Of a DNA stretch of 64,000 nt, positions 1 to 14,000 are shown piece after piece (positions within the stretch are counted from its first letter, which is position 1; each line of letters opens with the position of its first letter). The notes below the pieces were generated by a model. It saw nothing but the letters and a program-made list of their open reading frames with translations. It did no database searches and was not told the DNA's origin. Location of the stretch: NCBI GenBank assembly GCA_963669155.1, contig OZ022583.1:4726658-4790657 (forward strand), read 5' to 3'. This stretch comes from Arbacia lixula. Taxonomy: Eukaryota; Echinodermata; Echinoidea; Arbacioida; Arbaciidae. The translations under genes were made by a program, and so were the position numbers.

Positions 1-2032
1 GCAGCATTTGGTAATAGCTGGGAGGCATACGATGACCCAGAATGTGTACCTCAGGGGGATGAGACAGATCCCTGTTTGAGCTCCTCAGAATCTGTGGTCC
101 TTGCCGCTCAACAGAAGTGTGCTGTGATTCAGAGTGACACAGGTGAGGTGGTATGGATTGATGATCTTCATTGCAGAACATGGCTAAGAATTATTCTGAT
201 TTGTTCCAGGACTGTCATAAATTACTACTTGTGTGCATTGGTGAATATAATAAAGGTGCCATCTTGCTCTTTGCTTGGGAAATGGGAAACAAGTCAATTT
301 CCTGACATACACTATAACTAATCTAAACTGTTGTTATCATTTTAATGTCTCTCTCTCTGTGGTTATATCTTTCTCAGTTTCATACAAATTGAATATTGTC
401 AAATTTCTTCCTTCATGTTTCCCCACAATAGGTCCCTTTGTAGACTGCTATGCTGAGCTGGACCCTAACCCGTTCTTCAGGGACTGTGTATATGATGTGT
501 GTGCCTCACCTGATGACGCTGATACAGCATTATGTGATGCTATGGCTTCCTACTCTCAGGCATGCAGATACTTCTATGTGGATGTGCCAGATTACAGAAA
601 TGCCACCTTGTGCCGTAAGTCACCCTATTCTTTATTCTCTGTTTAAATTAGGGAAACTCATAAAACTACAGGTTCCCAGGAGCCATTTTTATTGGTGTAG
701 GCATACTTATGTAAAATGGAAAAAATCATTCAATGAATACAATCCACTTACTTGCTTTGCAGATCATTTTATCACATTTCAATAAATTGGAGAAAGCAAA
801 TGTTGCATTGTTAGCAGTGGATATTTGGAATTCCATGGTAGGGAACATTCATCCTCTCTTTTCATCTGTCTGTAAAGACAACTTAATTCCAATCCCTTCA
901 GAGTAGTTTGACTGTAATTGCATCTGTCTTTGAATACCACCGGTCCATAAAGGTCAACTTTCCTGTTCCCTTTGAGGTGATTGTTGTCATGCCCATCAAT
1001 CACCATCGTATAGTCAATTCACACCCTATTTTTTCTCCTTTGTATCTCTTTTCAACACAGCCCTGCCATGCCCAGCAAACAGTACCTATGGCCACTGCAT
1101 ATCTGCCTGCCCAGCCACCTGCTGGGACTACCGGGAGCCTCCTAGCCCCTGCTATGACCTTTGTGTAGAAGGCTGTGCCTGTGATGAAGGCTATGTGCTT
1201 GAGGACCTACAGTGTGTGCTTGAGAGTGAATGCGGCTGTGTCTATGATGGATTCTACCTGTCAGTAAGTATAGTTCCTCCAGTCAATAATGTACACATGT
1301 AATGCAGCATATATACTCTAATATTGTCTGAATGCCATTCTCTTTTTTATTCAAAGTGTACCTCAAGATTACATTTTTCTCTCCCCATGATAACTTGTAC
1401 AATGTCACATCTGCCTCGACCTATCTGAATACACAGAAATTTTTATTATTTAAGCAATACCATATTAATACCAAAATAGTAATTTACCCTGCAAAATATT
1501 CAGAAATTGATTTTTTTCTAGAATTAATCCATAACACAATGATACAATGAGTAAACGAACATATATGGGAGTGTAATACCGTAATACAGGTTATATGTAA
1601 TTGCCATGTAATTGCTATGTAATCATGACATACTAGATGTATGTGATTTATGGTCTGAAAGCCCATGAATAATTCAAACTAATTTGCAGTAAACTGATGT
1701 TGGATTGAATACTCCATGAGAAATGCCCACTAATGTGATGTCATCTATTAATTACTTGTAATTATACACAATAATACACAAACATCTAATGGAGCCTAGA
1801 GTTTACCTGGCAAACATTGGATTCAATCTGTAATTGATTTGTTCATCTTAGGTTGGCAAGGATCTGCTCACCCCTGACTGCTCCCAGTACTGTGTGTGTA
1901 ACCCAGGGGGAAGTATCAACTGCACAGAGGTGGCCTGTGATCCCAATGCCTCATGTGGAGTCGTGGATGGAACTACACGTTGCACATGCAATGCTGGCTA
2001 CGAGACTATAGGCCTTGGTGTTGAATGCTTGG
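1..2032 (+). CDS. Partial D assembly A0: linker, C8, TIL, TIL-associated exons
   Basis: Exons 1-142 (cut by the window edge), 432-614, 1061-1263 and 1852-2032. The first exon carries FGNSW, the linker motif that follows VWD part 2 in every later assembly, so a VWD domain must lie just upstream. Exon 432-614 is the C8 domain ([10 protein letters not shown] start, spaced cysteines). Exon 1061-1263 is a TIL domain (about 11 Cys, opening [12 protein letters not shown]). Exon 1852-2032 is the TIL-associated Cys-rich exon and ends in phase 1 before the EGF run. Phases 0>1, 1-1, 1>0, 0>1 match the downstream cassettes. The TIL and its tail are the most divergent in the window; the TIL middle has an unusual [10 protein letters not shown] stretch. 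Confidence 0.85.
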
Positions 2033-5000
2033 GTATGTACCAAAATATATATGTGATTCAGAATATTCAGGGTGTTTTGTTAAGAACTTTTATGAGGAAA
2101 TAAAACACATTGCAAAATTTGACAATGTAATACTGTGAATTATTTTTCTTCAGAATGCTTATAGCTCTATTGTTGAAGATTTGTTTTATTCTAATAAGAA
2201 ATAGATTGCCTTCATTTTTATGGTGTGTTATTTTCATTTAGTTCTTTGAGCATTGAAAGGATTTCTCAGAAATTTCATCTTCATCTATATAAAAAGTTCC
2301 ACATGCTCATATGTGCGTTCTACTTTTATTCACAATGTACCTGTATATATTTTTGAAAAAGTAATATTATTTGGAGCTCATAGCTAAACAAACTATAATC
2401 GTACATTGCATTTACGCCTAAATGGTGTATTCCTAAATGGTACATTAATATGTACATCTCATTGTACTTTACATACATTGTGCTTTTGTTACATTACATT
2501 CAAAACATATTGTACTTTTCTTATTTTTGCATTGCAGAGCTGAACGAGTGTGAAAGCGACCCTTGCATCAATGGAACCTGCATCAATGAGGTGAATGCTT
2601 TCTCATGTGACTGCTTTCCTGGCTGGATAGGCAAGCTGTGTGCACAGGAGGACGACTGTTTCACAGATCCTTGCTTTAATGGAGCGACGTGCAGAGATGG
2701 TCAAAACAGATTCACCTGCGAGTGTGCTCCAGGATGGGAGGGGGATCTTTGTGACCAGGGTAAGTCATCTGTAGTGCACTCTCATTGTGTACAATTTAAA
2801 AGTCCATGTTGTAAATTAAGGCGCTGCTTTGTGGATCCCTGCTTCAGTGCAGCAACGTGCATAGGTGGTCAATACCAGTTCACATGTGATTTTCCCCCAG
2901 GATGGATGTTGATTTTCTAGAGTCTATAGTGTAGATTGTATCTAATACCAGAAGAAATATGTAGAGAGATCTATCAGATGTTCATCATAAGACTGCAGAA
3001 TACACAGACGGGACAGAAAAACAACATTTCATTGCTGGAACAAATGAGAGCAGAGAGGAATGTTGTTTTTTGCACACGTGTGTACTGTAACCATGCAATG
3101 TCCCTTAACCCCAATATTTAATCATGGTTTAGCTTGCATTGTCCTTCACGTACCAGATTTCAGAAGCGAATGTTCGCTTGGGTACATTGGAAGACTGAAA
3201 GAGTATTGTCAAACATTTTTATCTCGTTGAAGTTTGTTACGCAGGATGTACTGTGAGAAAATGTATTGCTTACTGTCCAATTTTACTGTAATGAGCATTT
3301 AACACCTGCAATGTCCATTGCAAAATGCTTGCAATTGTTCTTTACTTGTATCTTCTCAGACATCGATGAGTGTGCAGATAAGCCTTGCGCTAACGATGGT
3401 GTCTGTATTAATCTTCTGGATGCTTATGAGTGCAACTGTACTGCTGGTTGGGAGGGAGATAACTGTGAGAAAGGTAAGTGGGCATACATATTTCAGTAAA
3501 TGTGGGGACTTAATTGTCACTAAAAAAATATATGCAGAATCAGGATATTGATGCGAGAAGTTAGATTCATATGCTTGCTCATTTTGTTCGAGGAACTTGG
3601 CATTACAAATCTCTTTGCAATATCATTTGTGTGAAATTGTATTGTAATGTGCTGCTGTGTATATAAATCTATAAAACCAGTACGTGATGCACATCAGCAA
3701 TGTCCATTATCATTATCAGAAATACAAACAATTTTACTGCATCACAAAATTGGTGACAGAATGACATTCTGAATTTTGAAGTATTTAATTTGCAGCTGTT
3801 TTATTTTTATCAAGAGATATTGGATTAAGATTAAGTATTTATATTGCGTGATATCCCAATAAGTGCTATTTCATTTTATGAATGTTATGGAATCATTAAC
3901 ACAATTTATAAAGAGATGCAATTAAATGTGTTCCGAACCTCTCCTTTTGCAATACATATTATTCCTGTTTTAGACATCCTTGAGTGTAGCAGCGACCCCT
4001 GTTTGAATGGGGGTACCTGCTTTGATTTTGTGGCCAGCTTCAGGTGCTCATGTCCAACCAGCTTCTCTGGTGACAGATGCGAAATTGGTGAGTAACATTT
4101 GTTAGGATATACTTTAAAGGAGACCTCTGGGCATTAAAGAAAATGCTTCATTGTTTTGGTACTAGAATTGAACATCAGTCATGTTGTTCTGCGGTCTCAT
4201 ATATTTCTGTAATTAGAGAAAAATGCAATTAATACATCGCATGGAACATCAGCTATCTCGGTATTTTGTGCGTCTATTTGTTTTGCACGTCCGCTAGATC
4301 AATACACTTACGTTATAGCGATCTACAGCAAAGCGGAAACGATAGTTAGTACATATGCAGCTCGCGTGATACATATTCAAGTACAGTATACAGAACAGGC
4401 GTTTTCATTATCCGCCATATTGAAAGTCACTCACGATAGATACTGTCTCCGAATTCGAAGTTGCTGCTTGTGCAGCTGTGCAGCTGAATTATCTCGGTTT
4501 GGCGCACATACTTTGTATGATAGAGAGTGCCTGCTCGGTATGCAGCCCCCATTTGTGAACGAAGGTATCAAGCGGTTTCATTCAAATTTCCAAGCTCTGA
4601 TCGGCAACCTCGCAACCTCGTATCGTTATTGGACAGAACTATTGAAATGTGATATTAAAAATGATTTCAGAGCAATGTAGAAATAAATTCAGGATCTCAA
4701 ACTTGTTTTGTACCCTTTAAAAGTATACAATTTGATGCTGCATTTGTGCTTTTGCTGTGTGTGTTTGTTTTGATTGCCCCTTTCCTCTCAAATTGTGAAT
4801 ATATTGCTTTGTAAGAAAATGACTATTGACTATTTGTATAGTAAAGATGGTCTTAGGAACGCAGTATATTGCACAAGCTGCAATCATATTGCACAAGTCA
4901 AGGAGAGCAATATATTATGGTAGCCCCCAAAGAGTCATCTAATATTATTATAATTATCAAGTCCTTTTGTTGATAGGTTATTAAAAACCCTAACAGTCAA

Positions 5001-8000
5001 TGACAGCCTGCGTTGAGTTGAGGCTTGTGTCTGGAGCCTAAATATTGTGATGAAAATGATATTTTTTCAATGAGAAAGGATGAAAGGGAAAATAGTTTCC
5101 TTCATCTAAATCATGTTCTACTTGCTTTTCCAGACCTCTCACCGTGTGCTAACGACCCTTGTGAAAATGGAGGAACTTGTGTTGGATTTGGAACAGGTGT
5201 TTATCAGTGCACATGTGTTGCAGGCTTTGATGGACTGAACTGTGAAATTGGTAAGCCTGGTTGTTTTAACTGTTTTGATAATTATTTGTGGAGCTTCAAG
5301 ACAAGGTGGGGAACCCTTCACCCCCTTTTCAATTATACAATGAGATTATTCTTCATCTGTAATTAAACATTGCAATGTCATGCAATATGTTTAAAAAAAA
5401 AGATTTATGATTATCTGCAATTTTTACCATCTGCACCTAAAATTATTTTGTGAAAATAAATTTCTAATATGTAAAGACAATTATGTACTTGTAATTGTTT
5501 AGATGGGAGCTTCAGATAGTTTGCCATGTAGCATTTACTTAATTGATGATGATTGTTGTGTTTATGAAGACTGAAATGCTTTACAGTACAAAATTACTGG
5601 AGAGTCTTATCTGAAGAAGCATTCGTCTGTACGTCTGTCACTTTTCAGATATAAATGAATGCTTCAGTAGCCCCTGCCTGAATGGAGGAACCTGCAATGA
5701 TCTGGTCAACATGTTTGAGTGCGAATGCGTCATTGGTTTTGCTGGAGTGCGCTGTGAAGAAGGTTAGATTCTACATAGGGCTAATCATCATGTTTTTTTT
5801 ATTCAAAGAGTTGTATTGATTAAATACCATAAATATGTTACTAAAATATTTGTTTATATTCTGCTCCTCTTAGTAAATCTTTCTTACTGTGCAGTAAAGA
5901 TCTATACTTTCAGAATATTGATGAAAAGTGTATTCTATTGCTTCCTTATTTCATTTCGAAGGCTTCCATATGATATGTTAAATGGGAATGGGGAAGTTGT
6001 AGATTTTGATGAACTTGTAAAGACAAACTACAGGGAAAAATTTGAGAGGGAAACAATGAAATAACAAACCTGGATGATTTTGTGAATGTTTTGTAAATAA
6101 CTTAATGTAGAATAGAGATATAATTTATTTATTTATTTATATTTTATTTATATATCTATTCATTCCTGCATTCGTTCCCCAATAATAAACAATGTGATAC
6201 AAACAATGACATATAAAGTATTCATTTGACAAGTAAGAAGCTATTAAAGATACGTACAAAGTATTAAGATATATATATACTTGTACTCAGTGGAACATAC
6301 AGAGACATGACAACATAAGCTTACAACTTGAGGGGTTGCCACACCTTTCTTATCAAAACAACATAACAAAATGCAGATAAGATAATCTTGAAGTCATACG
6401 ATACATAATTAGAGCAATGTCAATGTTTTTGTTAATCAGATGACCGACCCGTACTTGAGATCTTTCGCAAATGGAACAATGCCATCACAGTCTGCTGGAC
6501 AGTCCTGATTGAGGTTGAGTGGTTCAGGTTTGAGTACCGAGCAAACGGTTCTAGCAACTGGATTGTGAGTGGCAATTTGGGAGGAGCAAGACGCCTGTAC
6601 AGTCTCATCGGCCTGGAGACCGTCACAAGCTATGAGCTCCAGGTGGTTATGAAGCGAGCGGAAGGGGGCAGTATTGCAACTACAGAGCCTGTGATAGTTG
6701 ACACCTGTTTATATGGGTTCAGTGGAGAAAATTGTACAGAAGGTAATATAGCAATAGCAAGAATTTTAACAACCTTTTGTTAATATGACATCAATTTGTT
6801 TAGAGTTTTTTCACGTGATTTGAAAAGTTTTGTTCAAGTTCTTCTCACAGCATTGAATCATTCGTTCTTGTGTAACAGATCACTGATCTGAGTACTAATG
6901 TATCATTATTCACATGTACACTTACAATTTTTGTGTGAAATTTCAAATTGGCAATGTGCAAATGTTTGTTCTACTCCTGTGTAATGAAAATCGTCTTATG
7001 AAGGTTATGAAGTTTAGCAGTTGTGTTTTCAGCATAAGCTATTGACAATCTTTATTCCTTAAATGTACTATGTACATATATGTAAGTTTCTTAGTTAGCC
7101 CTTTTTGAGCCAGATAAAATGTTGCTCTATGAGATTGCTGCATATCACTGGTGATAAAACACACTTGGCATGTAAACCAGTTAACCCAGTGGATGTAATC
7201 TGTTTGAATTCTATACAATCCAGATGCCACGGAGCTGCCCTTCAATCTTCAAATCGTAACAGCACGTCCCACCTCCATCACTGTGACATGGGAGTCAACC
7301 TTCACCCTACCAGACAACGGCAGGATGCAGCTGCAGTACCGCCCCTCTGGCACCACTACCTGGATCCCTGGTCCCATTATCAACAACAATCCCACAAACG
7401 GTGTAATGGATATCCCAGGCCTCAGGGGGAGGGAGTACTATGAGGTCAGGTTCTATGTGGGAGATCTGGACACCATGGTCTTCAATATGAGCCTGGGGAA
7501 TAAGTTCTACACCTGTGAGCCAAACCTCATTGGACCCAACTGTGAAGAAGGTATGATAACAAAATATATTCTCTATGTCGACAGGGGTGTGTTATAGGTT
7601 GGAACCATAACACTGTTAGAGTGATGGGGCAAGTAGGGAGAGTTGAAAGAAGCCTTGTGTAGGGGATCTGAGTTCAGCCGTGTTCTGGTTAAATCCAGAT
7701 GTAAAAGCTGTGTAACATATCAGGCATGTTATTTCTATGATTTATGTTAGATATATGTTATATATTTGGTAACCTATCTAGTCTTCAGTGAAGGGGACAT
7801 GGTAGAGAGCGTGAAAAATCTACATGTATTCACATTTTATGAGTACCATGGTCTTCATAAGCCTTCCACTGTGCATCAAAAAGTGGGCTCATCTTTAAAG
7901 ATAGGTGCAATCTTCAATAAAGAAATCTATTGCATTTGCTTAATGTATAGCAGCACAAACATATTTGCGGTAAACACTAAAACGGTGTCAACACATTTTA

Positions 8001-11000
8001 TCTTCAATATATACTGACAGCGTGTGTACACTTTCCTACACCTGAGTGCTCTTAATTTTTATTTCTAGCTCAATATATGTCATCTCTTTCTTTCTGCCTC
8101 TTTAGAGTACAGTACCTGCACTGTCTGGGGGGATCCCCATTACATCACATTTGATGGTGTATCCTACAACTACCAGGGAGATTGTGAGTACACATTGGTC
8201 AGAGACAACTGCCCTGGATCAACCAATGAAAACACTCAGCCCAGCTTCCATCTTTGGAGTGACAACATCAAGACAGTGCCTTCTGCCAGAGTGGCCTACC
8301 TGAGGGAACTGATGTTGGAGATAGGAGGAGTGGTCTATTCTGTGAGCAGAGATCATGTGTTGAGGGTTGATGGGGTGGGCATTACCCCTCCTCTCAACTC
8401 CTTAGATGGCATGGTGGCCATTTACTACACTGGATTGCATACTGTAAGTTCAACTATTTGGTCTATACTTTACCTCACTTTTAAATATATTAGCCTCAAT
8501 TTGGGTAGGGGATTTGAGGCAAAGTATTTTCATAATGGATTCGTACTCCCGTGTTTGTTCTGGCAAATTTGTTGTGACAAGCATATGTGTTTTTCTATGT
8601 AATGTTACTGTGCTTATAGATGTCATCAATATCTGTGCATATAAATCATCATAAATGTTAAGGAAAAAGTCTATTGTCTATGGATTTTGTAGCTGCCTTA
8701 TCAGTAGACAATTATCAGACAGATCATTAACTATAAAATGTACTCAAAATGCAATGCAGACATCTTTGCTGATAGACGGTACCCATTGCTTGTACAAACA
8801 AGGAGTTTTATTATTGATGTTTAAAACTTACTCCCTCTCTCATAAACACTTGCAGGTAATTGTCACAGACTTTGGGATGCGTATCCAGTATGATGGAAGG
8901 TACCGTGCTGAAATCACCCTGCCTGAATCCTACCAGAACCTCACGTGCGGGCTGTGTGGGACGTATGATGGCATTGCGGAGAACGACTACACAAATCAGG
9001 ACGGACAAGTGGTTAGTAGTTTGGAGTGGTCATTTTGTGACTGGATTTGAAGTTGTAAACACCCTTCTACCCTGTGCTGCACAGCCCCAACACACTCACA
9101 ACTGTGCATTATTTGTATATTAAATGTGTTTATTAGTTTATTACTTGTCAAAGACACTTTTTTGTTCTCTTTATGGATATTATTCTAAAGAAGTATAATC
9201 ACTTTGTTTTTGTCCTTTGCATTGTAAGTGGATAGAAATGAAATAGAAATAATTTTGTTTTAAATGTAGAATACTGGGCAAATATATGACTGGAGTAGAC
9301 TATCTCTGAATAGAAATGCTGATAAATATATTTTTAAAAACATAATTATAAGAATTTTGATGATACATCAAAGTATACATTGGGATGAAACTGACAAAGA
9401 GATCAAATGAAATGAATCAATTAACTTATGAAATGCTTGCAGGTGTCATCATCCCGTGAGTTTGCCAACAGCTGGGCGAGTGCTGACTGCACTGTTCCTA
9501 TTGAGGATGAGACTCCCTGCACCAATGCTGCTACACAGGCACAGGCTGAGGCCCTGTGCAGCCTGCTGCAGGATGACGAAGGTAGGCTTGAAAATAAACC
9601 CTCTCAGAACCAAACCATGAAAAGCCCATTGAATCATTACACATATCATGCACCTATGGCACTGAAGGTGTAAGTCATGAAAATGGAGTCATGAAATGCT
9701 TATCCTTCTATGTATGAAGCTGAAAGTTCTTCTTTCTTGAAATACATATATTCGTCTTGTGTTTCATTGCACATTAAGCTTAAGAGAAGGTATACAAGAT
9801 TTATGCACAATATTTGTTTTTGTCTTTTTGGTGGGGGAGGTACAGTAATAAATTGAACAGTGTTTACATTACAGTGCCCTTCAAGATGCATTTTGTACAT
9901 AGTTAATAAGATGTTGTTGAGACACAAAACTGCAGATTGTTAGCAGGTCAAGTCAAATCATTGGTCTCTACAATGTATATATGCAGTTAATATTCTTTGA
10001 TACAACTCAAATCAACAAACAATGACATGAGTTCTTATTTGACCACACCTTGTAGGAGTGTTGGGCCCATGCTTCGAGCTGATTGACCCAGCGCCATACT
10101 ACGAGGCCTGCGTGTATGACCTGTGTGCCACTCTCCCCGATGACGATGTTGTGTGTGCCGACATGGACACCTATGCCTCCGTCTGTCGGCAGGAAGGGGG
10201 AATCCCTGGCGACTGGAGGTCGGAGCTAACAGAGTGTGGTATGTGCGCCCTTCTCATCTTCCTCTATGTGTGACAAAAAGCAAGGCCCTGCTGCATAAAA
10301 CTTATCATTGATGTTAACTTTGCAACCAGTGGCAATTTCTATGGAAACCTTGAATTTCATTGGTTGTACAGCGAATTTACCATGGCAGTTACCATTAATG
10401 GTAGGTTTCATGCAATGGGGCCCAGGACTGTGATGCATATAGGTTCTCAAGTATTGTAACTTACCATCGATGGTATAAACTACAATGCCATAGGTGCACA
10501 AATGAGAGCTCATTGGCTGTTACCTCAGTCCTTACCAGTGATGGCCCAGGTCTACAGTGGCAGATCCAGGCAAGGGCAAAATAAGCATGTGAGAGATTAA
10601 ATCTGATGCCCCCTCTATTTCTTCATAACAGATCCACGGCTGGATCTAGGCAATCTGTGCGTATTCATGGTGCATGACAAGAGTTGACATTATTCATTTG
10701 TGCGTATACGTATTTAAGTTTATGCATGTATATATTCTATTATATCCCTTCTATGAATATTCATGAGTATTCTAGGAACGTGATTGGTCAATTGATGCTC
10801 GAAGAGCTCCGGATAGTTTTCACTATTTTTTCCTGGGGAGGACTGCGCATGCTCTATTTACTATTTTCTTCCTTGGGACTACTGCGCATGCTCTCTACCT
10901 GAGCGGGCGTAAATTAGTGCGCGGAGTGTTGAGCATTTACCTGGGATGAACCGATATCGAGACAGAGAGAAAAAAAAAGGCGACATACAACCACATGATG

Positions 11001-14000
11001 TTACCGAAAGTTTTACTATTTTCTAAATAGTATTGATTAGTATTTTTGTTCTGTTATTGTTTTACAAAAGGGATATAAAACAAATATACCAAGCATTGAG
11101 TTCGAAAGTATAGTGAAAATTATCCATCTTCGGAGGGACTGGCATAAGTTACTATTTTTTCCTCGGGGGCTTCGCCCCTCGGAAAAAATAGTTCTATGCC
11201 ACTCCCTCCTCAGATAGATAATTTCCACTATACAATCTCACAGCTTGGTATATTTGTATATTGTCCCTACTCACAGCCTCTCATTCCCATAATTCATGTT
11301 TTATTTTAGTTATGAAAATCGTTGTATAATGGCTTCATAGTTCATTTTGTGTTTTGTGCATCTGTTCATGTTTTCACAATCTGTGAGAGTAAATCTAGAC
11401 CTAATAGTAAGTCACTTTTCTGGCACTGTTGTCACTAGATCTCTCCTGTCCTGTGAATGCTACCCTGGAGGCATGCGCCAGTGGCTGCCAGCCCACCTGC
11501 TATAACCAAAACGTCGAAACAAACTGTCCAGTGTCCTGCATCGAGACCTGTGTGTGTCTTGACGGACTCCTCTGGGATGGAGATCAGTGTGTGCAGCCGG
11601 CTGACTGTGGGTGTATCTCGTCCGATGGGGAATATTTCTCTGTGAGTATGCACCAGGCCTTTTTAACCCTTAAAGGGAATATACTGAACTGGGAGGACAA
11701 AGAAGCCTTCAGAAGGTGATCATGAGCAGTCTTCTTGCTGATGGTCTTAAATGCATGTCCATTTTAGAAACCTGCTGAAAGCTATTTACATTCAAATTAT
11801 CCACATTTCCTCAAAATTCTCAAAATCCTCAAAATTTAATCACTAATTTGGCTTTGGTAAAAATCATGTAGGGGGACTTAGATCAAGGGATCTATTTACT
11901 AAAATAAATAGTGAATGCTCCATCACACAATATTACTGGACTATGTGAACTCCAAATATAAAATTATTGCTCATGCAGGTCTATTTCATCTCGGCCTTCA
12001 GTCTTGGTGAAATAAACCTGCACTCGGTATAAATTTTATATTTGTCATACATATAATCCAGTATATTGTACAATAGATTGTACACTATTTATATAGAAGT
12101 AATAGGGAACAAGACCACTTAATGACCTGTATAATTCCATTCTCTTTCATCTCTCACAGTCTTGATGCTTGCAAACTGCAACATATTTGATGTTATTACC
12201 TAATCAGCCATTCCACGTAAATGTCACACAATTCGTAAACAAGGGTCTAGATCAAAACTGAGAAAACATTGGAGCTGAGTCCATTACTTCATCAAGTAAA
12301 ACAATCATCTACACCCTGACATGTGACTCGTAAGACACAGCATGCGTGACTCGCGTGACACTTACATGGAATGGCTCTAATGAACTAACAGCTCATTTGT
12401 ATCTGTATGATCAGATGATCAGGCCTAATCCAAGAAGTAAACTGACTTGTGTGGAGATATAACATCTTGAACAACTTATCTTGGGGGTTTGTTTTGTCTG
12501 TTGCATGTCATGATGATTAAATTATTGTTTTTCATTTGTTTACTGCTATGAAAGTGGCATTTGTTTCTATGTGTTATAGTTGTGTTAAATGCAATATGTT
12601 TAACTGCAGAATGGCGCCATGTGGACCTCTTCAGACTGCAGTCGACAATGCACCTGCTCAGGGCAGGCTGTTCAGTGCACCAGTGCTCCTTGCAGCGACA
12701 CTGAGGAGTGTACTGTGAAGGGTGGAGTCAGGTCGTGCTACTGCAGGGATGGCTATGGAAGGGATGACAACCAACAGTGTGTGAAAGGTGAAGGAGATGA
12801 AGATAACTGTTGTAAAATTCTGTTTATTGAAATATTGGGTAGCAGTTTACATTGGAGTATCTTGACATGTTCAAATTACTAATGATAACAAGAGTGTACA
12901 TATAATGCACCATATCTATCAAACTTGATACTCCTGCTGATTGCTAAAGGTTATCATCTGATAGGAAAATAAGACCTTCAGAGATCTGAAGAAACTGACA
13001 GATCCAAGTATGAAAGTTTACCTAAATCAGGTGAATGAGATTATGTAAAGAAACATTTCCATAATGATTACTCCTGCTGCATGAGAGTCTATGTTGATAA
13101 TATTTATATTTGTTTGACTTATCTTAAATGTTTATACCTCGGCATAATAAGACTGTAAGTTAAGGTTTTCTTCTCTTGCTCAGAATATACACTGTACAGT
13201 TTGAAGAAACTAGTTTTACATGTAACTTTATAGGATAAAGTCAAACCTGTAGAGAAAGACCACTCAAGGACACAAGAAACATGTCAGGGAAATGTAATGT
13301 TCAAGAGAAACAAGCAAATATAGGCAAGTGGTCTAAAAGCAGGATTCACTGTTCATGGCCTTGTTTGTATCCTTGAGTGGTAATACTAATTCCCTATATA
13401 TAACTGAATTAAATAGTTCCTCCTTTAAAATTGGTTAATGTGCTGTAACATTAATTATTCAGCAAAAATAAGACAGTGAATGAGCTCTAACATTACTTTT
13501 GCATCCACGCAGATCCTGGTCGCTGCACTGTGAGGGGGGATCCCCACTACGTCACCTTCGACCATAAACGTTTTGACTTTCAAGGGGACTGCGAGTACAC
13601 GCTTGTCAAACCCTGCAACATCGAAGATGGCATAGTGGATTTCCACCTCTGGGGCAACAATGTGAAGAACAGTCCCTCTGCCAAAGTCTCATACCTCCGG
13701 GGGTTCACGCTCGAGTACAACGGGACGTCGATCGCCATCGGACAGGGCAATGCAGTGTATGTGAATGGAAGGAGGCTCACAGGCTCTTTCTTTGGCTATG
13801 GCTCAGACATCTTGGTGCAGTGGGACACAGAGTATGCTGTAAGTTTGGTTTACTAAGGTGGTGACCATTATTCATGTCATACACACACACAACATGGTTA
13901 TCATAGTCATGGTGGGCAGGCATATTCATTAACTTGAATGTAAGTTAAAGAACCCATCAGTCACATTATCTGTTGAATATTGATATTGGTTTCATGTGCT

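Noticed and set aside
4366..4680. A 104-codon open frame in the intron after EGF 4
   Set aside because: No domain, no family resemblance and no splice signals; likely chance or part of a repeat.
7105..7443. Alternative-frame open stretch over the second FN3-like exon
   Set aside because: Wrong frame relative to the exon phases; a shadow of 7224-7550.
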